The translations under genes were made by a program, and so were the position numbers. Shown here piece by piece: positions 1-8,053 of a stretch of 25,685 nt of DNA. How positions within the stretch are numbered: position 1 is the first letter of the stretch; the number at the start of each line of letters is the position of its first letter. Origin of the DNA: Mucilaginibacter sp. UBA4741. GTDB taxonomy: Bacteria > Bacteroidota > Bacteroidia > Sphingobacteriales > Sphingobacteriaceae. The DNA is taken from assembly GCA_002403905.1 (NCBI GenBank), contig DHIR01000100.1:15312-40996 (forward strand). Reading direction: 5' to 3'. The notes under the pieces are model-generated. The model saw nothing but the letters and a program-made list of their open reading frames with translations, was not told where the DNA came from and did no database searches.

Positions 1-339
1 AACTACAATAGTTCGTTTGGAGGGATCCCGGGTAATGATGACTCCGGAGCTATGTCATCATGGTTAGCCTTCCATATGATGGGGTTTTATCCAAATGCCG
101 GGCAGCCCTATTATTTGCTGCACGCACCTATATTAGCCGGAGCCACTATTCATCAGGAAAATGGGAAAGATTTTAAGATTATAGCGAAAAATTTATCCCC
201 AATAAATACCTATGTAAAATCAGTAACCCTGAACGGAAAATCATTTAAACAAGCCTGGATAACCCATCAGGATATTGTTAATGGAGGAGAGTTGATATTT
301 GAAATGGGTGCTCAGGCATCGGATTGGGTACTAAGGTAA
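1..339 (+). CDS. GH92 alpha-mannosidase-like protein, C-terminal part only
   Basis: The reading frame is open from base 1 and stops at 337-339, so only the last 112 residues are present and the start lies outside the window. The fragment carries the conserved GH92 tail: G-I-P-G-N-D-D-S-G-A-M-S-S-W, then a hydrophobic stretch ending in G-F-Y-P, and later the beta-sandwich stretch with K-N-L-S-P and V-T-L-N-G-K. In GH92 the N-D-D-x-G-x-M region contributes to the calcium-containing active site of these inverting exo-alpha-mannosidases. The enzyme would trim alpha-mannose from glycans in the periplasm or at the surface. The family call rests on recognised motifs. Linkage specificity cannot be read from this piece. 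It ends at a hairpin, convergent with the esterase gene that follows. Confidence 0.85.
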   Translation, partial: NYNSSFGGIPGNDDSGAMSSWLAFHMMGFYPNAGQPYYLLHAPILAGATIHQENGKDFKIIAKNLSPINTYVKSVTLNGKSFKQAWITHQDIVNGGELIFEMGAQASDWVLR

Positions 340-354
340 TGCCCCCTATAAATT

Positions 355-402
355 AAGTATCAAATAGCCGCAACTCTTTTAAATAATGGCTATCTGATAC
401 TT
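355..402. terminator. Bidirectional hairpin terminator between convergent genes
   Basis: Arms at 355-369 and 388-402 are complementary at 14 of 15 positions, with an 18-nt AT-rich loop. The hairpin starts 15 nt after the GH92 stop and ends 12 nt before the stop of the leftward esterase gene, which is where a shared terminator is expected. No long T tract follows directly, so intrinsic termination is likely but not certain. Confidence 0.6.
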
Positions 403-414
403 ATTAATTGTCTA

Positions 415-1167
415 TTATCCTTTAAAGGCAGCTAACCAGGCGGTTGCCATAATTTGAGCTCCTGCAGGGGATGGGTGTACACCATCGCCCGTCCAGTATT
501 TACCGGGCATAGCTTCCTGGGCATGGTCGAATACTTCTTGCAGCGGAATATATATCGCGTTAAATTGGTTGGCAATTTCATGGGCTGCGTGACGATAGTC
601 ATCAAAAGCAGGGTACCATTTATCATCAACCGCCTTAACTCCTTTCACGGCATAAGGCTCGGCAATGATTAGCTGAATATTAGGGAACTTCTCTTTAGTT
701 CGGTTTAGAAGTTTAACGTAATCGTCTTTATAAGTTTGTATAGTGCCTTTGTAATTACCGGTAACCGTATGCCAGAAATCATTTACGCCAACCATTATAC
801 TCAACACATCTGGTTTTAATTCCAGGCAATCTTTATCCCATCTGTCGGCCAGCTGGAAAACCTTATTACCACTGATGCCTTTATTGTAGATCTTTAGTTT
901 TTTAGCAGGATTATCAAATAACAATTGCGCCGCTATGTGTGATACATAACCATTCCCGAAGGCAGCCTGGTTATTGTATTCCATATTGTTTTTATCGCGC
1001 CCCGCATCTGTAATAGAATCTCCCTGGAAAAGTACAACGGTGTTGTCGGCCAGCTTTATTTTTTTTTGTTTAGCCATAATTTCTGTTGCCGATGCCATCC
1101 ATGGAAGCATGGTTGTAGCGGCTGCTACCGCGGCCGTACCTTTAATAAAATCTCTTCTATTGCTCAT
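415..1167 (-). CDS. Tat-exported SGNH/GDSL esterase (rhamnogalacturonan acetylesterase-like)
   Basis: The 250-residue product starts with a twin-arginine signal (N-R-R-D-F-I-K-G at residues 3-10, then a hydrophobic Ala-rich stretch), pointing to export in folded form. The SGNH blocks are all present: G-D-S with Ser51, Gly97/Gly100 in G-I-S-G-N, G-V-N-D with Asn129, and D-G-V-H with Asp228 and His231 as the rest of the triad. Proteins of this size and motif set remove O-acetyl groups from pectin or other plant polysaccharides, and the neighbouring glycosidases support that role. The exact substrate is inferred. The gene is transcribed away from the GH29 gene, with a 202-bp shared upstream region containing a good promoter and a direct repeat. 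Confidence 0.8.
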   Translation of the reverse strand: MSNRRDFIKGTAAVAAATTMLPWMASATEIMAKQKKIKLADNTVVLFQGDSITDAGRDKNNMEYNNQAAFGNGYVSHIAAQLLFDNPAKKLKIYNKGISGNKVFQLADRWDKDCLELKPDVLSIMVGVNDFWHTVTGNYKGTIQTYKDDYVKLLNRTKEKFPNIQLIIAEPYAVKGVKAVDDKWYPAFDDYRHAAHEIANQFNAIYIPLQEVFDHAQEAMPGKYWTGDGVHPSPAGAQIMATAWLAAFKG

Positions 1168-1213
1168 AATTGGTGTTATGGTTTGTTTAGTGCTTGTTTA
1201 TAATGAGTAAGTA

Positions 1214-1244
1214 CAAATCTATTTTTTAAACCTTAATTAGTCAA
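1214..1244 (-). promoter_or_regulatory. Predicted Bacteroidota promoter for the leftward SGNH esterase
   Basis: Read on the minus strand, TAGATTTG (1221-1214) fits the TAnnTTTG -7 consensus of Bacteroidota exactly. A TTG (1244-1242) lies 20 nt upstream, as expected for the -33 element. The start codon is at 1167, leaving a leader of roughly 40 nt. This is a motif match only. Confidence 0.5.
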
Positions 1245-1270
1245 TATATCCTAATTTCATTTTACTGCAC

Positions 1271-1301
1271 TATGGTATCAAATTAGCCGGGTTATGGTAT
1301 C
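1271..1301. promoter_or_regulatory. Direct repeat TATGGTATC x2, 22-bp spacing; candidate regulator site
   Basis: TATGGTATC occurs at 1271-1279 and again, identically, at 1293-1301, so the copies are 22 bp apart, about two helical turns. It sits in the divergent region between the SGNH esterase and the GH29 gene. Direct repeats of this spacing are typical for AraC-type DNA-binding domains, including those of the hybrid two-component regulators that control glycan loci in Bacteroidota. Which promoter it serves is not clear; it lies 27 bp upstream of the -33 of the leftward promoter. Confidence 0.4.
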
Positions 1302-1307
1302 TGAGTT

Positions 1308-1342
1308 TTTGAAAGTCTTTATTAATAACTTTATTATATTTA
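1308..1342 (+). promoter_or_regulatory. Weak candidate promoter for the GH29 gene
   Basis: TTTG at 1308-1311 and TATATTTA at 1335-1342 (7 of 8 to TAnnTTTG) could be the -33 and -7 elements. The gap of 23 nt is longer than usual, so this is a weak call. It would place the direct repeat at 1271-1301 just upstream of the -33 element. Confidence 0.25.
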
Positions 1343-1369
1343 ATTTAAGCGCTTTAAACCAATTAACCA

Positions 1370-2683
1370 ATGAGAACCTTTTTATTTGTTTTTGCCTTTA
1401 TTTTTATAGGCGGCCTAAGTCATGCGCAATCTTACACACCAACTCCTGAGAATCTTGCAAGCCGCAAGCAATTTGAAGATATGCGTTTTGGCATGTTTAT
1501 CCATTGGGGGCCATTTAGCATTCCGGGATCGGGCGAGTGGGTAATGAATGAAAGAAACATTACTGTTAAGAATTACACCCGCCTTGAAAAGTTTTTTAAC
1601 CCGATTGATTTTGATGCGGCGCAATATGTACGCACCGCTAAAGATGCCGGGATGAAATATATTACCTTAATTACCCGCCATCATGATGGCTTTAGTATGT
1701 GGGATACCAAATATTCCGACTTTAACATCATGCACACTCCCTATAAAAAAGACATTGTTAAGCTAATGGCTGATGAGTGCCATAAGCAAGGTATAAAGTT
1801 GGTGCTCTACTACTCATTGCTTGACTGGCGCAGTGATGATTACTCGTACTGGACTGGTCGCACAGGGCAGGGAACCGGTCGTACCGTTCATGGTGACTGG
1901 AATGAATATATTAAATTCATGAAAAATCAGCTTACTGAACTATTAACCAACTACGGTGAAGTAGAAGGTATTTGGTTTGATGGTTACTGGGATCAGGTAA
2001 AAAAAGGAGAAACAAAGCCACAGGTTGATTGGCACACAGGCGAGATCTATAGTTTGATACACAAACTCCAGCCTAAATGCCTGATAGGTGATAATCACCA
2101 CAGTACACCATTGCCGGGTGAGGATTTCCAAATGTTTGAAAAAGATTTGCCTGGTGGTAATACAACAGGTTTTGGTGGTGCATCAGCTTCGTCATTGCCT
2201 TTAGAGACCTGCGAAACTATGAATAACTCATGGGGATTTAATATTACTGATACCAATTATAAGTCTGTACCAAAACTTATTCATTATATAGTAAACGCGG
2301 CTGGTTATAACGCTAATTTCCTGCTTAACATAGGCCCAATGCCTAATGGCGAGATACAGCAGGAATTTACAGATACGTTAAAGAGCATTGGCCAATGGTT
2401 GAAAGTAAATGGTGAAACCATTTATGGTACACGCGGAAATGTTGTGCCAAAGCAGGAGTGGGGCGCAGTAACTATTAAAGGCAAAACATTATATGTACAT
2501 ATTTTAAAGCATTTGGATAATGGTTCGTTGCTAATTCCAAACATTACTCCTAAAGTATTAAAAGCGATATTGTTTAGTGATAAGCGTAAAATAAAATTTG
2601 AACAACAAGCAAACGGAGTAACTATACATCTGGATAATATCCCGCAGGATAAAATAGATACTATTGTTCAATTAGAAATTTAA
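1370..2683 (+). CDS. GH29 alpha-L-fucosidase, secreted
   Basis: The 437-residue product has a signal peptide ending near residue 19 (S-H-A-Q) and the GH29 hallmark sequence: F-G-M-F-I-H-W-G-P-F-S, then T-R-H-H-D-G-F-S-M-W, V-L-Y-Y-S-L-L-D-W-R and I-W-F-D-G-Y-W. Asp204 in W-F-D-G is the expected catalytic nucleophile of this retaining family. The acid/base residue is not conserved enough to place. Residues about 345-437 form a short beta-sandwich, and no extra C-terminal binding module is present, so the protein is at the short end for the family. It would release terminal alpha-L-fucose in the periplasm. It ends at a strong hairpin and is convergent with the GH2 gene. Confidence 0.9.
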   Translation: MRTFLFVFAFIFIGGLSHAQSYTPTPENLASRKQFEDMRFGMFIHWGPFSIPGSGEWVMNERNITVKNYTRLEKFFNPIDFDAAQYVRTAKDAGMKYITLITRHHDGFSMWDTKYSDFNIMHTPYKKDIVKLMADECHKQGIKLVLYYSLLDWRSDDYSYWTGRTGQGTGRTVHGDWNEYIKFMKNQLTELLTNYGEVEGIWFDGYWDQVKKGETKPQVDWHTGEIYSLIHKLQPKCLIGDNHHSTPLPGEDFQMFEKDLPGGNTTGFGGASASSLPLETCETMNNSWGFNITDTNYKSVPKLIHYIVNAAGYNANFLLNIGPMPNGEIQQEFTDTLKSIGQWLKVNGETIYGTRGNVVPKQEWGAVTIKGKTLYVHILKHLDNGSLLIPNITPKVLKAILFSDKRKIKFEQQANGVTIHLDNIPQDKIDTIVQLEI

Positions 2684-2710
2684 GCGATTGTACTTGCAGG
2701 ATAAATACTA

Positions 2711-2749
2711 AACACCCCATCCTTCCATATATAAGAAAGATGGGGTGTT
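2711..2749. terminator. Strong bidirectional hairpin terminator
   Basis: Arms 2711-2724 and 2736-2749 pair at 13 of 14 positions around an 11-nt loop, with a CCCC/GGGG core. It lies 27 nt after the GH29 stop and 25 nt before the stop of the leftward GH2 gene, so it probably ends both transcripts. Confidence 0.75.
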
Positions 2750-2774
2750 GTATTCTATTCGTAAATCTTATTAA

Positions 2775-5591
2775 TTACTCCTTTACTTTAACTATACCAC
2801 CCAGGCCGGCTTTGCTGCCAGATGTGTCTTCGATTAAAACATTTAGGGTTGTCTCTGAACTGATAGGCGGAAAATTCACCGTTAAATTCCCTGTAGCTAT
2901 CATGGTTTTTTTAGCTAATAATTTATTATCCAGCCAAATCTCCGCTTTGCCGATTAGCTTTTCAAATATAATTACGCCACCCGCCTTTTGTTGTGCCGCG
3001 TAAGGTTTAAACGGAATTCGGTAAATTAAAAAGTTTCCGCCTGTCATATCCTGTAATTGCCCGGCTTTGACCGGCGACCAACTGTTCATATCATTTGCTT
3101 CCACCTTTTGATTGGGATCGGGGCGCTGTACAGAAACGGGAGACAGCCTCCATTGATCAAGTATCAGCCCTTGCTTCAATACAGCAACAAACGGAATCTG
3201 CTCAACTTGTTTTAGAGCGATGGTTATTGTTGTGCTTGTTGTTCCGTTGGAGCTTGCCGTTAAGGTAATGGGTGTTTTACCACCCTCCTCGCTTTGTATA
3301 ATTACCTGGGCCAGTCCGTTAAATAAACTGCGTTTATTTCCCTTTTCAGCTTCGTGCGAATTTGGATCGCCGTTACCAAGCCCTATAATATTACCCGAAC
3401 CATGAATTTCAAATGTTATCGGCAAATTAGCTGTAGGTATTACACGTCCCTCTGCATCAAGTGCCTGTATAGTAACTGGCATTGCATCCCGTCCATCATT
3501 AGCTAATAGTTTACGATCGGGTATTAATTGCAGGCTAACAGGCTTGTCGGTAGTTTCGGTTTTAAAGCGTGACACCTCTTTGCCGTTTTTATAGCCTACT
3601 GCTTCCAGTTTGCCCGGCTGGTAGGGAATTTGCCATGTATTCATTTCATATTTATCGGCTTTTTGGCCGCTTATTAGCTTGCCGTTTAGCCAGATGGCAA
3701 CAGAGTCAGCGTTATTTAAAGCCATTACCTTAATGTTTTTGCCAATCATATTATCGGGCCAGCTCCAGTGCGGTACTAACTGTAATACATTGATATCTTT
3801 TCGCCATTGTGCCTGGTGGATCCAATAAGCTGTTTTGGGGAACCCGCACAGGTCCATTGTACCAAAAAAGGAGCTTGCCGACGGCCAGGTATAAGGTGTA
3901 GGCTCACCGTGATAATCAAAGCCCGACCATATAAAACAACCGGCTATAAAAGGGCGCTGATCTATCATTTTCCAGGTTGCCCTATGTGTGCTGCCCCAGG
4001 CAGGTATCTGGTCATCATAAGCATCAACCAGGTTTTGGTTCTTATCGGTTATGTAAGTTTCCCGTGTCATTAAACCGGATACATCTTCAGAACTGGTAAT
4101 TTTCATGGTTGGGTTTTCTTTATGAAAACGATCATAGCTATCCATTTGATAATTAAAGCCAACTACATCAACCGCTTGTGATACATTGATAGGAGCAAAC
4201 TGCCCGCTGTTTTGTGCCGCTGTAACCGGTCTTGTGATATCCAGTTCCCTTACCCTGGCTCGCATGGTGCGCACCATTTCATAGCCGCTTTCGGTTCCCT
4301 GCATAGGCTCTTCGTTAAATACAGACCAAAGCATAATGGCGGGATGATTCCGGTCGCGCCGCACCATCCATTGTAGCTGGCGGATATATTCGGGCGAAGT
4401 ATTGAAGTTGCGATTTTCGTCCATTACCAGCACACCCAGACTATCACAGGCAGCTAAAAACTCGGCTGAGGGCGGGTTATGCGCGCAGCGATAAGCGTTT
4501 ACACCCATCTCTTTTAATTTCCGCAACCGGAAAGCCCATAAAGCGTCCGGGACGGCAACTCCCACTCCGGCATGATCCTGATGGTTACAAACGCCTTTTA
4601 TTTTAATGTTTTTTCCGTTCAGGTATAAGCCGGAATCTGCGGTAAACTTAATGATGCGGAAACCACATCGTGTTGTTATTTTATCGATAATTTGATGGTA
4701 TTGCCTGATAGTTGTACTAACATGGTAAAGCACAGGCCGCTCAACAGACCATAAATGAGGATTAAGAACCGGCAGATTAACTTTAACTACCGACTGGCCA
4801 AGCGGGCTAACGGTGGTTGTATTTTTGGCAGATGCTATGCTTTTTCCGTTGGCATCATATAAACTTAATTCTACTTCTACCGCCGCGTTTAGTTTGCCTG
4901 AGTTTTCCAGCGTTATCTCGCCGGGAATGAGCCAGCTTTTATTTTCTTTTTTAACGGGATTAGCATAAACGCCATCGGTTATTACGTGAACCGGAGATCT
5001 TTTTACTAACCAGGTATGCCGGTATATTCCGGCGCCTTCATACCACCAGCCTTCATAAGCATTGGCATCAACTCGTACAGCAATGGTATTTACCTCATCA
5101 CCAAATTTGGCAAGCGGTGTAATATCAATACAGGAAGAGGTGTAGCCGCACCAGTTACGGTGCACTAAAATTCCGTTAACCCAAATGGTGCAGTTGGTGG
5201 CAATACCGTCAAATTGTATTTCCAGGTTTTTGCTTCTTTCTTGCCGGTTCAATTTAAAGGTGCGCCTGTACCAGCCAAAGCCTCTTTTACGATACCCTTG
5301 CGAGAGGTTTTCTGTTGAATCAAATGGAGATTCTGATGCCCAGTCGTGTGGTAAATTTAAAGTTCTCCAATCGTGGTCATCAAAATTTGGTGCCGCTGCT
5401 CCCGTAGCGCTTCCGGCTTTTGAAGTGGCGTAGGTTTCATTGTGCCCGCGGATAACCGGAAAGGGGATATCGCCCAAATGAAATAGCCATCCCTTATCAA
5501 GCGATAGCCGCTCGCCTTTATAATCCTGCCCTTGTGCAAAAACAGTTGTGCCGAGTAAACCGGTTATAATAAAAAGTAAAATAGGTTTCAT
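2775..5591 (-). CDS. GH2 beta-galactosidase-type enzyme, secreted, multi-domain
   Basis: The 938-residue product has a signal peptide cleaved near residue 19 (V-F-A-Q). Order seen: jelly-roll sugar-binding domain (about 25-200), Ig-like domain (about 205-310), TIM barrel (about 315-600), then Ig-like C-terminal domains and a last jelly-roll-like segment (about 810-938). Glu427 in V-F-N-E-E-P is the expected acid/base. Glu502 in T-S-S-E-D-V-S-G is the expected nucleophile, followed by F-I-W-S-G-F-D-Y-H-G. The segment with A-N-D-G-R-D and G-N-G-D-P-N-S-H is typical of the C-terminal domain of Bacteroidota GH2 beta-galactosidases. GH2 also contains other activities, so galactose as substrate is likely but not proven. 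The gene is divergent from the long rightward operon. Confidence 0.85.
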   Translation of the reverse strand: MKPILLFIITGLLGTTVFAQGQDYKGERLSLDKGWLFHLGDIPFPVIRGHNETYATSKAGSATGAAAPNFDDHDWRTLNLPHDWASESPFDSTENLSQGYRKRGFGWYRRTFKLNRQERSKNLEIQFDGIATNCTIWVNGILVHRNWCGYTSSCIDITPLAKFGDEVNTIAVRVDANAYEGWWYEGAGIYRHTWLVKRSPVHVITDGVYANPVKKENKSWLIPGEITLENSGKLNAAVEVELSLYDANGKSIASAKNTTTVSPLGQSVVKVNLPVLNPHLWSVERPVLYHVSTTIRQYHQIIDKITTRCGFRIIKFTADSGLYLNGKNIKIKGVCNHQDHAGVGVAVPDALWAFRLRKLKEMGVNAYRCAHNPPSAEFLAACDSLGVLVMDENRNFNTSPEYIRQLQWMVRRDRNHPAIMLWSVFNEEPMQGTESGYEMVRTMRARVRELDITRPVTAAQNSGQFAPINVSQAVDVVGFNYQMDSYDRFHKENPTMKITSSEDVSGLMTRETYITDKNQNLVDAYDDQIPAWGSTHRATWKMIDQRPFIAGCFIWSGFDYHGEPTPYTWPSASSFFGTMDLCGFPKTAYWIHQAQWRKDINVLQLVPHWSWPDNMIGKNIKVMALNNADSVAIWLNGKLISGQKADKYEMNTWQIPYQPGKLEAVGYKNGKEVSRFKTETTDKPVSLQLIPDRKLLANDGRDAMPVTIQALDAEGRVIPTANLPITFEIHGSGNIIGLGNGDPNSHEAEKGNKRSLFNGLAQVIIQSEEGGKTPITLTASSNGTTSTTITIALKQVEQIPFVAVLKQGLILDQWRLSPVSVQRPDPNQKVEANDMNSWSPVKAGQLQDMTGGNFLIYRIPFKPYAAQQKAGGVIIFEKLIGKAEIWLDNKLLAKKTMIATGNLTVNFPPISSETTLNVLIEDTSGSKAGLGGIVKVKE

Positions 5592-5665
5592 ACAATGTTA
5601 TGATGCGTGTTTGCTTATTCTGCAATATTAATGGTTCTATGCGCATTGCTTATATACTATATCTC

Positions 5666-5673
5666 CAAATTTA
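5666..5673 (-). promoter_or_regulatory. Candidate -7 element for the leftward GH2 gene
   Basis: On the minus strand this reads TAAATTTG, an exact TAnnTTTG match 75 nt upstream of the GH2 start codon. No clear TTG sits at the expected -33 distance, so the call is tentative. Confidence 0.3.
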
Positions 5674-5762
5674 TGTACAGAATGGGAGCATGGGTCTGAG
5701 CATGTATATGGATTTGTAATTGTTGTGCATCAACGTTGTTACATACCGGCTAAGCGGGTGTT

Positions 5763-5796
5763 ACTATGGTACATTATATTGCAATTAAAGTACATT
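5763..5796 (+). promoter_or_regulatory. Direct repeat GTACATT x2, 21-bp spacing; candidate activator site
   Basis: GTACATT occurs at 5769-5775 and 5790-5796, 21 bp apart. The left copy lies inside ACTATGGTAC (5763-5772), which shares ACTATGGTA with the left part of the repeat in the other divergent region (1269-1277). The right copy overlaps the predicted -33 element of the long operon, the usual place for an activator that contacts RNA polymerase. This suggests, but does not show, that one AraC-type regulator acts at both regions. Confidence 0.35.
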
Positions 5797-5824
5797 GGCT
5801 AAGCAGGCCGTTAAGATAAATTTG
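5795..5824 (+). promoter_or_regulatory. Predicted promoter of the long rightward operon
   Basis: TTG at 5795-5797 and TAAATTTG at 5817-5824 match the -33 and -7 elements of Bacteroidota with a 19-nt gap. The first start codon is at 5851, giving a short leader of about 20 nt. It is the only good promoter match seen ahead of the run of rightward genes that begins here. Confidence 0.55.
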
Positions 5825-5850
5825 TTCACCAATTATAAACAAAAAAGTAT

Positions 5851-8007
5851 ATGATAATCTGCGGACAAAAACTGGGGTTACCTGTAGTCAATCGATTTTT
5901 TTTATTGATTTTTATTCAACTATGCTTAATTAGTTCATATTCATCTGCCCAGGTAAAAATAAAGATCGAGGCACAAAGTCGGTCAGAAATCAGCCTGTTT
6001 GCTCAAACAGAACTTAAGACTTTTTTAAGCAAAGGTTTTATATGGACAGCCGGCGGAACGCCTGACTGGAAAATAGTTTTAGGTACCGATAAAAACCTGG
6101 CTGATGGGTCGTTTTCTATAAATTGTCATGTAAAGAACAAAGAGGTACTGGCTAACTTAACCGGTAGTAATGAAACAGCTATGTTGCATGCTGTTTATAC
6201 TTTTTTGGAAAAGGCAGGTATGCGATTTGAGATCAGCGGCCCGGTTTTGCCCGGAAAGATCAGCTTGGAGCCACTTAAAGGATTTGCCGAAACTATAACT
6301 CCCGTTGTTAAGCAGCGCGGCATCAGGCAGCATATTAATTTCCCGATGGATGTATCATCATATCCAATAGATGAGGCCCGCGAATATATCAGGAACCTTG
6401 CCCGCCTTCGTTTTAATTATATTACTTTTCATAGCTACCCTAACCAATGGTACGAAACCGAAAAGCAGGATAAAATTATGCCCGCAGGCAGCTTTTTTTA
6501 TGGGATCAAATATAATTTGGCAGAGGGTAAGCAATTCTTTAAAAACGTACGTAACCAAAATGTTTATTGTATACCGGCAATTGAACCCTTTTATGATCAG
6601 CCACAGGTAAAAAGCGATATGGCCATTAGTTGGCTGGATGATTTAATGAAAGAATGCAAACGCGTGGGTCTTACCATCAGGTTCTCTTTTGAACCACGTA
6701 ATAATACTACAGATGTTACCGCGACTGTGAAAACAGCCCGCACCATTTTAAGCCACTATCCGCAAATTGATGAGATGGAGTTGATAACCCAGGAAACCGG
6801 CGATTATGGCGGCCCCAGGCCCGTTAAGGAAGTTGAAGATATGCTTACCGCACAATTCGGTAAAGATGTTTTGGATGATCCCATTATTATGGGTCCGGTT
6901 CGTAGTGGCAAAACCGGGGTTTGGGGTTTATATGCGCAGTTGGGCCATAACATAAAAGCTTATAAAGCCATTAAAACTGAAGTGCTTGACCCTTTGGGCA
7001 AAAAAGCAAACCTGGCCCTGTATATTGTTGTGCCTGAATACCTGCGTTCATGTTACCAGGTTTTACGCAAATATGCACCGGAAGCATCCTACGCTGTATT
7101 ACCGGCTCACGGCGCGCGCCGTGTAACGCTTAATTTACCGCAGGCCGAAATGACCAAAGATGAATGGAAAAAAACTATGATCTATTCCTGGCTGGAGTTT
7201 GATGGTATTATGTTCCTGCAGCAAAATAGTGTTCGGGGTATACGTAGGCTGATTGAATACGGCGAGGATATTAACGGCGCTGACGGTATACAAGGTATTT
7301 GCTTTAACCACTGGCGCACTGGGGAGAACCGCACCATAGCACGATATGCGGCTGTATCCACGCTGTATGGCGCCCAGGATGAATCAACGTTTTATACGGA
7401 TTATGCCAGTAGCTTAGGCATAGCAGACGCCAAAACCTATATAGCAGCCATGAAAAAGATAGACGATGCGGATTGGTATGCTACTACTCAATTGCCAAAC
7501 ATCGGTTTTTGTTATGCAGGCGTTTGGGGGCGAAAAGGCTTTGCCGCCTTTGGTAAAATGAACCGAGATAAAGTTGAGCAGGGATTACAATTATATCAAC
7601 AGGCACTGCATTTAATGCAAAAATGCGCCTTAAATGTAAGTACTAAAGCCGGGCGTGACTATGTGGCCTTTTTAGATAACCGCCTGCGTGCCACCGTGGT
7701 TTACTTTATGGCGTTTAAAAAAGGTACCGAAATACAAAATTATGATTCCGAAAAACTGACTCCTGCTGACCGTAAGGCAATAGCAGCTATTTGCAACAAA
7801 TCTATTTTGCAATTTGAGCAGTGCATGCAGATCCACAGCACAATGATGCCTGACAGAGGCAGTGAGGGTACGCTGGTGAGTCTATACAATACACCCATTG
7901 CAGTTTTAAAAAGGATAAGAAATGAATACGGCGATATCCCTTATGATAAAGAACCTGTTGCTGATAAAACTATTGATGCCCCTCCGGCACCAATTAAGTT
8001 TAATTAA
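5851..8007 (+). CDS. Unassigned secreted glycosidase-like protein (GH20/GH67-like architecture)
   Basis: I do not recognise a named family for this 718-residue protein. A signal peptide ends near residue 34 (S-S-A-Q). Residues about 35-145 look like the small alpha/beta domain that precedes the barrel in GH20, GH67 and GH115 enzymes, with T-G-S-N-E-T-A-M-L-H-A-V-Y-T-F-L. From about 155 a TIM-barrel-like region begins with R-G-I-R-Q-H-I-N-F and contains N-Y-I-T-F-H-S, C-I-P-A-I-E-P and I-T-Q-E-T-G-D. Glu315 in the last motif is a candidate catalytic residue. Residues about 490-718 look helical. As the first gene of the operon, just before GH97, it is probably a glycosidase acting on a uronic-acid or N-free sugar of the target glycan. 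This is inferred from architecture and context only. Confidence 0.6.
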   Translation: MIICGQKLGLPVVNRFFLLIFIQLCLISSYSSAQVKIKIEAQSRSEISLFAQTELKTFLSKGFIWTAGGTPDWKIVLGTDKNLADGSFSINCHVKNKEVLANLTGSNETAMLHAVYTFLEKAGMRFEISGPVLPGKISLEPLKGFAETITPVVKQRGIRQHINFPMDVSSYPIDEAREYIRNLARLRFNYITFHSYPNQWYETEKQDKIMPAGSFFYGIKYNLAEGKQFFKNVRNQNVYCIPAIEPFYDQPQVKSDMAISWLDDLMKECKRVGLTIRFSFEPRNNTTDVTATVKTARTILSHYPQIDEMELITQETGDYGGPRPVKEVEDMLTAQFGKDVLDDPIIMGPVRSGKTGVWGLYAQLGHNIKAYKAIKTEVLDPLGKKANLALYIVVPEYLRSCYQVLRKYAPEASYAVLPAHGARRVTLNLPQAEMTKDEWKKTMIYSWLEFDGIMFLQQNSVRGIRRLIEYGEDINGADGIQGICFNHWRTGENRTIARYAAVSTLYGAQDESTFYTDYASSLGIADAKTYIAAMKKIDDADWYATTQLPNIGFCYAGVWGRKGFAAFGKMNRDKVEQGLQLYQQALHLMQKCALNVSTKAGRDYVAFLDNRLRATVVYFMAFKKGTEIQNYDSEKLTPADRKAIAAICNKSILQFEQCMQIHSTMMPDRGSEGTLVSLYNTPIAVLKRIRNEYGDIPYDKEPVADKTIDAPPAPIKFN

Positions 8008-8053
8008 AGAGTATCGTACAAGCTGAAAATAAAAGAACCCTATATTATTTAAC

